Positions 34,193 to 44,078 of a stretch of DNA of 64,000 nt are shown piece by piece. The translations under genes and the position numbers were made by a program. Within the stretch, counting starts at the first letter, position 1. Each line of letters opens with the position of its first letter. The notes below the pieces were generated by a model. It saw only the letters and a program-made list of their open reading frames with translations, had not been told where the DNA came from and did not search any database. Location: positions 34,239,955-34,303,954 of the forward strand of contig NC_087070.1 in NCBI RefSeq assembly GCF_963678635.1. The letters run 5' to 3'. The stretch comes from Symsagittifera roscoffensis (taxonomy: Eukaryota; Xenacoelomorpha; Acoela; Convolutidae).

Positions 34193-34216
34193 GTACGATT
34201 CACAAAACTTATCTAA

Positions 34217-35547
34217 ATGATCCGAACCATTTTTAGTAGAACCGATATTTTTTTACTATTTGTAATTTTTATAACATTTCTATCATCCCTCATCTTGACA
34301 ATATGCAAATGTATAAAAAAAGCAATCATCACATTCGCCCTAGCAACAATTCTCCTAATTCTTTTTTTAGAAGAATACTATAATAAACATAAACTTTTTC
34401 ACTAAAAGAATAGACCAAAAAAGCTATCAAAAATTGCTACCCAACAGTCACAAAGTCAGTCTTCACCGACATCATCCCAAGATAACCCAACAACACCTTC
34501 AACTACCCAAAACCCCCAAACATCTACACGAATTTCTTTTCAAGATAACCCATATACCTTTGAAGAACGACACGCTCGCTTATCAGAACCACTAGAACCA
34601 GTTCAACGACAAGCACCTCTAAGCGAACCAACATATAACTTATACCCAACACTACCACAAGAATTAAGTAGAATAAGAAATCCTAGTCAAAACCAAAATA
34701 CAGTCGAAATAATAGACAAATTATACATCCTCGACGAAACAGAAATTTTCAAACCCCCCGAGTTCATTTTGATATACCTCAATCCCCGTCACAAAATACA
34801 CCTAAAAACCCCATTGGTATATTACCAGAAACCCCTACGCTTCTTTCACAACGTAGCACCTCAAGCCTACCCTCAGATTACTTAGGTTCAACACCAACAT
34901 CTGAACAAATACGTGAAAATCCCTTTAATCCCCCAAACCAAGCATCACGACTACCATATTCGACAACACATTCATTCACACAAGGTGAACTAAATTTAGT
35001 CAATGATCCAATAGATATTTCTACGGACACAACAACATCCTCATCACTACCAGAAACATTATCACTACCATCAACACCATCAATAAGCCAGATTTCACCA
35101 CCACCTTTTAACTTAAATTTCCCAAATAACCTCGACGCTAGATATCGAGAACAATCATCAACAAATATTCCTTTAAGACTAGACTGGAATACATTCACAG
35201 CACCTCCACCATTATTTGGACAACACCTAGAAAGTAACCGACTCCACAATTGGGCACTAAACAGACTACAGTATAGAAAAGACATTCACGAAGACATTCG
35301 TGCTCATAACATCCAAATACTCCAACAAAAAAGTCTACAATTAAAATTTGAAATCACGGTTAAATTAAACAACATTACTCAACATCCCTATCCATTAAAT
35401 CCACCAAATATAACAGCTCAATCCCTACCACCACCATTTATAACAACTGAAGTAATATACAAATACGACAGATATACCAAAAAGACAATTGGTTACATCA
35501 CATTTTATAACCCATACTCAGGATTGTCATACACATGTATATTCTAA
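34217..35547 (+). CDS. Membrane-anchored accessory ORF between pol and env, broken
   Basis: The ATG at 34217 follows an in-frame TAA. The first 62 codons hold two hydrophobic segments (about residues 11-30 and 37-52) and end at TAA 34403-34405. The same frame then continues as a Ser/Thr/Pro/Gln-rich stretch to about 34860. A neighbouring frame, open from 34687, carries on to TAA 35545-35547; the change probably lies near the C6 run at 34754-34759. The C-terminal ~110 codons are less repetitive (WNTFTAPPPLFG, FEITVKLNN). The last 13 bases overlap env. It may be one ~440-residue anchored protein with two lesions, or a small two-helix membrane protein plus a separate cytosolic one. No known family recognised. 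Confidence 0.5.
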
Positions 35548-38270
35548 AAATTTTAAATTTTCTCCAACTCTTTTTTCTAATAACCTCAAATGAAAACATA
35601 AACCCTTCCCCCCGCGCAGGACCCCAAGATTTATTAGTAACACATTACGATTGTGAAGAAAACGAACAAAAAACACTACACAAATATGCAATAAATCAAG
35701 TATCACAATGCGAAACAGAACCACAAGCCATAGAAACTACAAATGTAATCGCAACACTTTACTCAAAAGCCCGAGCAACAACAGTTATAGGATATAAATT
35801 CACAGCAACATTTTCTGAAAAGAAAGTACATTGTTCACAAGTTTCAAATGGAAATAAAAACCGACTTGACCATGAATCATTCTACCAGAGTAATATAGAA
35901 CGACTTTTACATCTCAATCCCGAAGATTGTAAAAACGAGTTACTCAGACTAAATATCACAAGAAATAAAAACACAGATAGAAAACTAGTATATTTCCAAG
36001 TTTTTGCAGATTCTGTACATCAAGCAGAACTTGAAAGATATCAAGGACATGTAAAATTAGATGAAAAGTACCCATACAACGGCGCACACGGAAGATTAAC
36101 TTATGATATACACGATAAACACTGGATACCACACATTGGTATAAATGACCCATCAAACTGCAAAGCAGACACAAAAAATAAAGGATATCAAGAAATCATG
36201 TTTTTTGATTGGAAAATACAACTCGAAAAAATACAACTCACACGCGATTTATCAGACAACACAATGATCTATCAAGGAATTCGATTAGCTTTTAAAAACG
36301 ATCAAGGCTATTGTGACCCTACAACACGAACACAAGCAACAATTGTTTGGTTCCCCGAAGACACATGTACAACATTTCAAGTAGCAAAAATACACGCTCG
36401 TATGATAAAATTTCACGAAAAATATTTTATACAATCAATTCCATATGAACAAGTCCATCCATCACGAAAACTAAGTTCTAATTTTAGAAACATAGAGAAT
36501 ATAGAAAATAAATTGACACGTTTTCAAATATATCAAGAAACAGAACTTGCATGTAAATACAGAAATCCACTTCACAAAACACAATATTCCGAGATATTAG
36601 TTGAATACGAAAAAGGATTCGACATGACCACTGGAAAAGTAAAAATCGACCCATATGCAACAGGTCATCCTCTAAACGAAGGAACATCATACATACCAGT
36701 TCATTTTCAAAAAAATACAGGTCAACCTGGTGGACATTTAAAGCCCCAAGACGATCAAAGTACACGTTTACAAGAACTATCACTAATGAATAGTACATAT
36801 TTCGGTAATATCCACTATGATATTCACTTAGATATGAAACTAGACTACACGATTAGCCGAATTTTTCAAGAAATGTCACTCTCCGAATTAGAAACACTAC
36901 ACCAACTATGCGAATTAGAAAGAACACAAATATTACAATCACTTGCACTAGCAGTATTAAAAATACCCTACGCAGGATATTTACTATCAGGAAATAGATC
37001 AAATTTTTTAGACTACGAAGGAAACATTTTATGGTTTTATACTTGTACCAAAAAAGTATCACCACTATACGTTTTTGAAGACAAACGATGCTATAAAAGA
37101 ATCCCTATCTTTTATAAGAATAAAGTACATTTCGTTGACACACTTTCAAGAAGAACCTATTTCTGGGATACCGCAGTCCCATGTGGATCAGAAAATAGCC
37201 ACAATGTAGTACAACTAAACCCTGATGAAGATAAATATTACCTTCTCACCCCATATCCCACATTAATGCAATCACTCAAAAAATTTTTACCAGAAAGCAT
37301 TCGCGCTATCGCTCGAAACCCAAATATAGACTTACAATCAATAGGAATATACTCAAAATCAGATATTCAACATCACATTAGAACACAACAATTCCAAGAA
37401 TTATTAACACAAATGGACACAATACAAAAACAATCAATTGACCAAAACTTACGCAAACTTGCCGAAACCGCAGGATTTGCAGACATCTATACGCAAGACT
37501 ATAGCGGATATTTTAAAGACATTAAAGATTATATATATCTAAACGGTGAAAAATACCGTCCCCAAGATATATCACCTATCAATATTTTTAGCTTTGTTAC
37601 ACTCAAGAATGAAATTCTCGATTTTCTAGGATGGCCCTACTACATCTTAGAAAAATTGACTATTTTATACGCAATGTTTAACTTTATTGGATTTCTTTTT
37701 TCACTCTTAAAAGGAATCTATAACACATGTGCTATACACACACAAGTCAATAGACAAGCAAGTGTAGCACGCATACTATTTGCAGGATTTTTTGGAATTT
37801 TTTTTACATCAATAAACAAAATTCTTTTAGATGCACAAATAAAAGAATACAACACAAAAATAGCAACAAGACAGAACACATACGACGAAGAACATAACAA
37901 TGTAGACACAACGCCAACAGCACCACAGTTACCACCCCTACCACATAACCATCCATTATCCCTAGTCCCACGTAACTTTCGAAACTTAGCAATCACACAT
38001 AATCCAAATTTTAGACAAACCATATCACAAAGTCCCATCCAACATATAATGACACACCACTCACAAGATGAAAATACCTATGAACAAATTATAGAACAAC
38101 CCCATACCACCGCTTTTCAGTCTCAAAATAATAATTTTTCTAATAAAGCCCACGATGAGCCGACAACTTGGATCCCTACACTGTTCAAATTCCCATCCAA
38201 GCAACCTCACTACTCCAATTACAATAATACCACTTTTTGCTTTCCCACCACCCGATTTCCCAACCTGTAA
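35535..38270 (+). CDS. env: Env-like glycoprotein (911 aa), intact
   Basis: Residues 1-18 form a signal peptide (hydrophobic, ending ITS). A Cys-rich ectodomain follows with potential N-glycosylation sites (NIT, NST, NRS). Hydrophobic segments lie at about 703-730 and 744-766, before a Pro/His/Asn/Thr-rich tail of ~140 residues that contains a PTAP motif (37914-37925). The distal ectodomain has a run of paired features: LCELER (about 457), YLLSG, a Cys after WFY (about 503), RCYKRIPI (about 518), HFVD and VPCG (about 549). This layout reminds me of class III fusion glycoproteins of the chuvirus/gB kind, but that is unconfirmed. It would mediate particle release and entry. It overlaps the upstream ORF by 13 bases and the downstream ORF by up to 116. 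Confidence 0.75.
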   Translation: MYILKILNFLQLFFLITSNENINPSPRAGPQDLLVTHYDCEENEQKTLHKYAINQVSQCETEPQAIETTNVIATLYSKARATTVIGYKFTATFSEKKVHCSQVSNGNKNRLDHESFYQSNIERLLHLNPEDCKNELLRLNITRNKNTDRKLVYFQVFADSVHQAELERYQGHVKLDEKYPYNGAHGRLTYDIHDKHWIPHIGINDPSNCKADTKNKGYQEIMFFDWKIQLEKIQLTRDLSDNTMIYQGIRLAFKNDQGYCDPTTRTQATIVWFPEDTCTTFQVAKIHARMIKFHEKYFIQSIPYEQVHPSRKLSSNFRNIENIENKLTRFQIYQETELACKYRNPLHKTQYSEILVEYEKGFDMTTGKVKIDPYATGHPLNEGTSYIPVHFQKNTGQPGGHLKPQDDQSTRLQELSLMNSTYFGNIHYDIHLDMKLDYTISRIFQEMSLSELETLHQLCELERTQILQSLALAVLKIPYAGYLLSGNRSNFLDYEGNILWFYTCTKKVSPLYVFEDKRCYKRIPIFYKNKVHFVDTLSRRTYFWDTAVPCGSENSHNVVQLNPDEDKYYLLTPYPTLMQSLKKFLPESIRAIARNPNIDLQSIGIYSKSDIQHHIRTQQFQELLTQMDTIQKQSIDQNLRKLAETAGFADIYTQDYSGYFKDIKDYIYLNGEKYRPQDISPINIFSFVTLKNEILDFLGWPYYILEKLTILYAMFNFIGFLFSLLKGIYNTCAIHTQVNRQASVARILFAGFFGIFFTSINKILLDAQIKEYNTKIATRQNTYDEEHNNVDTTPTAPQLPPLPHNHPLSLVPRNFRNLAITHNPNFRQTISQSPIQHIMTHHSQDENTYEQIIEQPHTTAFQSQNNNFSNKAHDEPTTWIPTLFKFPSKQPHYSNYNNTTFCFPTTRFPNL

Positions 38271-39964
38271 TGTAACATCAGGCATGAATTCCGATACTAA
38301 TTCCTACATCTCAGTTTTATACTCCACCTCACAACTCAATAACCCGAATAATGAAACCCCCGATGAATTTGCCGACTCTGAACCATCTCCATCCAATGAT
38401 TTTCACACCAACCCCTCAATTTTTTCCCAACCCCCTTTTCAACCAATGCTACCAAATAACCCTGTCCCCACCAATTCTACACCCTCTTATGCTTCCCGAG
38501 TCACTCCAACCTATTCTTCATATCATTCAGACCGATCATCCAATCCTCCAGATACCCCCCAAATCTCCCAAGAAACTAGATAATTTTATTACATTACAAC
38601 AACAACCCTACCACCTTGACACCCCCACCATAAACCAAATTTCATCCACAATAGATTCATCCAACCCTCCTACCCCTACACCCTCTTCAATTTATACCGA
38701 ATCATTAGCACCATCATCCACATCTACTGAATCTTCACTCAGCACTAATAGAGCTTACCGCACTTTTAAAAGAAAGTTCCCCAACCATCCTTTCCCAGCA
38801 AAACCAGGAACAGCCCGTGAATATATAAATCACCCAAATCACACTAATACAAAAGAATTTTTAGCTATCACCTTACCCTCATTTCCACAATACACCTTAA
38901 ACACCCCTCACGACACTAACGAAACACGTAACTTTGTAGACGAACACGTTTTAATGCCTACCCTCCCTTGGACCTCATATTATCATTTTACTAATCCCCT
39001 TTGCTTACCTTTATCTAACACTCACATCGATATAGAACGAAATAAGGACATGCTATATCGACTCACTACACCACTAACACCTAGACAATTTACTTACATA
39101 GGATATAAAAAATCACTAAAAACATACACTGCACCCCGAGCTAACGAATATACGCTAGAATATTACGATCATAACATCATCAGAACTAACCAAGATCAAT
39201 TCTTAGACGATGACCGCTTCGCTAACCCACAAATCACAGAAAAATTTTTCATTAAAACACCGTATGTTTTTACACTCAATATATTTGATCGCAAATTTGA
39301 CCACATCATCTCAGAAGCACTAACAGACACGCAAGCCTACGAAAGTTTTAAAGAAGGCTTCCAAACATTTTCACTAACCTTTCATTTCCTTGCACCACAT
39401 GAAAGAGATCTGCACTGCTCACACGATATTATGTTGCGCACTAAACAAACTCACACATATACATATTATCGTTTTATCCAAAATCACTTCGACCTACACA
39501 CTCCCTCCAGACAACCACACCACCGTTTCCAATTCATCAATTCCAAATACACCTCACCATTTTTTCTTAACTTCCCATATTGCATTAAAGATACTAACCT
39601 TCATGGTATTCTTCGAAATTATGATCCCATAACCCAAATGTATATTTTTTGTCCCATCACCAAGACCTTCAACGCAGAAGAATCCCGACCCTTCCTTCTC
39701 CCACACGAATTTGTTCAACCTATAGAAATCCCCATTTTAGAATTCATCCACAACACTAAATTCAATCACAAATTATTTAATCTAATCCAAAACACACCTT
39801 ATGAGTTTGCAGTTGGCACTGAAGAACTAACCACCATTAAAGCACTTCAATTGCTTTGGTCACTGCTTCAAACTAAAAATATCATCCGCATCTTAGCTAA
39901 ATTACTAACAACTTCAGATCTCATCCACGACATCTTCCCCCACGGTTTCTTCCCCGACGACTAA
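38155..39964 (+). CDS. Large 3' accessory ORF after env, one frame change
   Basis: The first frame starts at ATG 38155 (inside env) or more likely ATG 38284, just past the env stop. It encodes a Pro/Ser/Asn-rich N-terminus and ends at TAG-like TAA 38581-38583. A second frame covers the rest to TAA 39962-39964; the change probably lies near the C6 run at 38555-38560. The C-terminal ~400 residues are globular-looking, rich in Phe, His, Tyr and Thr, with few Gly (RTFKRKFPNHPF, FIKTPYVFTLNIFDRKFD, LQLLWSLLQTKN). No signal peptide or clear membrane segment is seen. I do not recognise the family. Position resembles the 3' accessory genes of complex retroviruses. Codon use is more C-rich than gag-pol. 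Confidence 0.6.
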
Positions 39965-41555
39965 CTGGTAAATATGAATTATACATAATATTAACTAATT
40001 AAATTAAATTTAGAAACTAACCATTCTTTATTCATGTCTTCTTTAGAATTTTAGTCTTCATCCAACGATCATCTGAAAAATTCACAAAAGAAAATAAAAA
40101 TTGAAAACTTCTTCAAACCGTTTAAAACTTTATTAATTTTTTGCACCAAACAATTCAATAAAAATAATACCAATGCAGTAATTTAATTTATAAATTTTTT
40201 CCCAAATGCAGTAAATCTAATAATGATGAAAATTTGTAACTTAATTTTCCCCAACAACTAGCAGTAAATTTGCATTTCTATGTAATAAATTGATAAAACG
40301 AAAATGCAGTACTAACCTTTTGATATTTTCATTCATTCGCACAAAGATTCTATCCACACTCGCACAGCTCGCCCACGAAGAATTGTTTAAAATAATGAAT
40401 TTCAGTTTCAAGCTTTCACAAACAACAGCTCTAACACAAGATAACACGTTTCAAATTTTCCTTTAACCCGGTTGGAAAGGAATTATATACTAAACAACAC
40501 TAACCAACGCAGCTTACTAAACACCACAAATCATAGAATAACAGCATGACTAAGAAAAGGAAACCAACGGTACCCAAACCGGATTAACCCAGTTTAAAAC
40601 TGGATAATTTATTCTTTTGAAGACTATTATAAAGTCTAAGAAAGAAATAATAAAACACAAAAAAGTCGAAAGACAAACCCATACCACAAACAATTTGATT
40701 TTTGAAAAAAGGACATAACCAACAAAACATAAGAAAAACCACAACAAACCCAACATAAAACGTTGTCACATAACAGGACCTCTCACAAAAACCGCATGCA
40801 ATCATACTCCCACTCCTGGCCTAACCCACCAGAAGAGGACGTCCTGAGCATGCTCTATAGCCGGCCTAACCCACCGCGCTACATCCACGCTTTGTGACAC
40901 ACACTCCTATTTTTAATAAGAGCTACTCCAGGGTGAGTAACTCTTCAAAATAACCGAACTAAAACAAAAAGCTTTTGTGAAAACAACTAACCGAAATCAT
41001 AATTAAACACCAAACTAATAAAAATTTTATAAAATGTAAATTATACCTTGCAGTATATAGATCAGCATACAACACCAAAGACGAGCATCCAAAGACAAAA
41101 TGAACCCACTACACTCGAAAAAGAATGGCCAACCACAATCAATATGCCGCCCACAATCACAACTCAAAGGATTTAGAGTACGACTTGACTTCGCAGAAAA
41201 GGACTTCATTGAACTAGACCAATGACCACCTCGATGTTCAAGTATACGTACAGATCCGAGTAACCAGGCATCCCCTCCACACACAATCTCCACGCCATTC
41301 CCAGACAAGATCAAACACAAAAGAAGTTCTCTACATGAAACGGAAAAACCTGTCATAGCCAACCATTCTGAAATCAGATTTGAGTTTGTTGCGAAAACCC
41401 AGTCGTTGTCTTGAGAAGACACAACGATTGAATCTGGGACTTCTCTAATAAGAAAACCCAGAAGAAATAAGATGCTCGCCAAATACCAACGTCCATCATC
41501 CATCCTTTGAATTGCAGAAAGACTATTCTAAAAAACTCTGTGAAACCCGGATGGG
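39965..41555 (+). other. 1.6-kb 3' region of the element
   Basis: There is no long plus-strand frame; a 41-codon ATG frame lies at 41100-41225. Features: ATGCAGTA words at 40170-40310; a GC-rich island at 40815-40905 with GGCCTAACCCACC twice (about 40818 and 40862); and an antisense frame at 41027-41503. Short purine words (GGATGGG, 41549-41555) abut the 3' LTR and are the best candidate polypurine tract, though a weak one. Confidence 0.5.
41027..41503 (-). CDS. Antisense frame next to the 3' LTR (158 codons)
   Basis: An ATG-started frame on the opposite strand, starting 53 bases from the 3' LTR. It has a hydrophobic N-terminal segment (WYLASILFLLGFLI), many Cys and Ser, and a hydrophobic C-terminus. 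It is the longest minus-strand frame within the element. The G/T-rich minus strand makes Leu/Val/Cys/Gly-rich frames likely by chance, so it is reported with low confidence. An antisense gene driven from a 3' LTR is known in HTLV-1. Confidence 0.25.
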   Translation of the reverse strand: MDDGRWYLASILFLLGFLIREVPDSIVVSSQDNDWVFATNSNLISEWLAMTGFSVSCRELLLCLILSGNGVEIVCGGDAWLLGSVRILEHRGGHWSSSMKSFSAKSSRTLNPLSCDCGRHIDCGWPFFFECSGFILSLDARLWCCMLIYILQGIIYIL

Positions 41556-41965
41556 TGGAACCTGATCTAAACTACATTTTATGATTGGATAAATTAGATA
41601 TTTTACCACTGTAAAGTATTTAATATTAACCAATCATGATCCATCTAACTAACAACCCACTTATTTGTAAGTGCTGAAATTACTTGTAATTTCAGCACCA
41701 GAGAGATTTGAATTTAACTTAGAAATTAGTTGACTCTCCAAGAAGACTTCAGCAGCCGCAATAAACCAGTATACCCTAGATCTATTGAGCCTAGCAGAGA
41801 CTAGTTAAACAACCTGAGACTAGATAGTATAAGAGTAAGATTAGGATCGGTATTAGACTAAGAAGTTGCACGAATCTATCCGGCCGAAAATAAGATAGCG
41901 TGACGAGCAGACGGTGTACCCTATCCGAAATTACTCTATGAGTTATACACTTCGGTCCTAACTCA
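41556..41965 (+). repeat. 3' LTR (410 bp)
   Basis: Partner of 23055-23464 with two substitutions. AATAAA is at 41760-41765, and the 13-bp palindrome is at 41671-41698. Confidence 0.95.
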
Positions 41966-41969
41966 TAAC
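41966..41969. other. Target-site duplication, right
   Basis: TAAC directly follows the 3' LTR and matches 23051-23054. Confidence 0.85.
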
Positions 41970-44078
41970 CTCCTTTAAGGATAACCTTTTCTCAAGCAAA
42001 GATCGTTTCAGATATAATTTTTGAGGAGGAAAAAATTGTCTTACACGTAAAAACAAACTATATTTTTAGTACGAAGTGCAGTGGTTTAAGTTAAATACTT
42101 AATCAATTCAACAAAAGAGAAAAAGTGAAAAATACAACCGCATAAGAAGAGAAATATAATTGTTTATCGTATATATTTGAACACAACATGCAACATATCT
42201 CATGCAATTTGACACTATCGATCAAATTTTTTACGTTAAAAACAAAAAACTAAATTTTAATTGCCGGAGGTGCAAAACTATAAGTTATAACCGCAAATTG
42301 AAAGCTTTTTCAACACGAAAGCTGAAAAAGCAGCAAATAAATGAACATTTTAAAAATTTTTTAAAACACCTAATTCATTGTGACCGTAGTCAAATTGGAT
42401 TTCTCTAGTGTTTTTCTGGCGCTCTGGATATTTTTGTGATAACTTTCATATTAGGTTATCGTGCTAGATCTTGCAAGAATCTTGCAAGATAATCTCACTC
42501 TTCCAAGAACTTGAAAGACAACCCTCACATGCAAGGATTGTGCAAGATCTACAAAAAAACCCTTCTTGATCGACTACGGTCAACTTATTATCATATTAAG
42601 AAAATTAGTTCTGCTGGCAATTAATTTCAATTAATTGAGTATTAATATACGCGCTGGATCTATTTTTTTTTCGTCAAATTTTGGCAAATTCTTTTATTTG
42701 TCTTTTCATTCTTGAATATATTATCAACGAAGATGTGAAAACCACCCCGGTAGAAGCAATGCTTTAATAACTTAAAATCACAATATTTTGCAAAAGTCGT
42801 TGACGTCTAATCAGTAAAACTGATCGCATTGCAGTAGTTTCTGTTCCGATGATCACCAAAAGCTGTTAATTCCCTTTTTTTTAGCCTTGATTGATTTTCT
42901 GTGAAATAAGTTGAACGTTGCCAAGAGTTTCAAATTTGTAAGCAAATTTGGAGGCAAGATAAGTTTCAACCGTATTGAATGAAAAAAAAAGAGCTCGACT
43001 TTGTTGGACCCAAGAAAAATATGTTTAGACCTTCGAGAACGATTTCGTTATAGTTTCAATTTTCATTTAGCATGAGCTATTCGCGATCCGAGTTTTGACA
43101 ATCGAAGTCGAGCAAAACGTCAGTGCTTGACCGCAAAAAATTAGTCAAGGCAAGTTTTTGGTTCGCAGTTGGGACGAGACTAGTCAAAATATCAAATTTG
43201 GATTAAAAATGGTCCAAATATTACTCGAGTTTGCTCAAAACAAATGAAAATTTGGTCGAGCACGGTAGAAACATATCTCTACAAAAATCATGAGATATAA
43301 AAAAGTAATTCAAAAAACCATTTAATTCACAAAGCGTTCAAATGACAAATGCTTTTATCAATTTTTTTCTGATTTACAAACCATTTAGATTTTACTCATG
43401 ATTTATGTTTTAAATATTTAAAGCTCGGATAAATCAGTCTAACTGAAAACCTAAACCTACTCGAATTAGGTAGAAACGGTCGAATTAACTCAAACAAATC
43501 AAGCTCATTTGTTTCTGTTCTAAAAATCGAATCGAAATATACTTGTGAGAGTTTTTTTATATACACAATCGGAGTTCCTTTGTGCCCTGAGTTCGCAATT
43601 CAAGTTTCGATGTCATCATATGATTGCTCAAAATAAAACTATCATGCAACGGGCAGAGCAGCAAAAATACTAATTGCAATTCAGTTTTTCCAAATTAACT
43701 AATTAGATTCCATATTTTATCAGACTGGTCTTTAACCAAAATTGATGAATTATTTGATTGACAGATGCAACGACGCTAAAGTGATCCAACAAAAATTGGT
43801 TGTCCTGGTTTAAATTGCTGATTCACGAGTCAAGGTTTTGCGTTCAGTACGTTTTCTGGCGGTCTGCCATGATTTTTTTTTTCAAAAAGGCTGAAAACAA
43901 TAAGTTGGATTTAATTTTGAATTAGAATGAACCATTTACAATTACGACAAATTTAGAGTGGTTTAACAAAGATTAGACAAGAATATGAAAATTTACAGAT
44001 CAGTTTTGTCTTCGTCAACAGACATACGGTTTTGTTTACTCTTCGGCGTTTTGTTTCCATAATGTTTTGTTGAATTAT
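41970..44078. other. Right flank, mostly gene-free
   Basis: AT-rich. CTTGCAAG words recur at 42465-42545. An ATG frame at 42202-42408 (68 codons) has a C-X2-C pair and a basic middle; it has no recognised family and may be chance. No repeat partner identified. Confidence 0.4.

Larger units (their letters stand above)
33396..34216 (+). other. 820-bp pol-to-accessory spacer
   Basis: No plus-strand frame of substance. It contains TATAAAAA (33787-33794), TATAAATA (34013-34020) and a pyrimidine-rich stretch ending in CCACAG at 34187-34192. Two copies of AAAATTGCCCC (about 33863 and 33935) are 70 bases apart. The minus-strand frame at 33813-34004 is probably chance. Confidence 0.55.
23055..41965 (+). 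mobile_element. Complete Ty3/gypsy-type LTR retroelement with env and extra ORFs
   Basis: Bounded by 410-bp direct LTRs starting TGGAACC and ending AACTCA, and by TAAC duplications. The order protease-RT-RNase H-integrase, the GPY/F end of integrase and the CX2CX4HX4C zinc knuckle place it with Metaviridae. At 18.9 kb it is two to three times the size of ordinary env-bearing members such as errantiviruses. The extra length comes from a long leader, a basic ORF before gag, a membrane ORF before env, a large ORF after env and a 1.6-kb 3' region. The coding strand is strongly A-rich and G-poor compared with the flanks. About nine lesions (two in-frame stops and about seven frame changes) mean this copy is not intact as written. 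I see no other copy in the window. Confidence 0.95.

Noticed and set aside
23055..41965. Assignment to BEL/Pao or to vertebrate retroviruses
   Set aside because: YLDD RT, D,D35E core and a GPY/F integrase end with RNase H before integrase fit Ty3/gypsy; there is no BEL-type RT pattern or vertebrate gene order.
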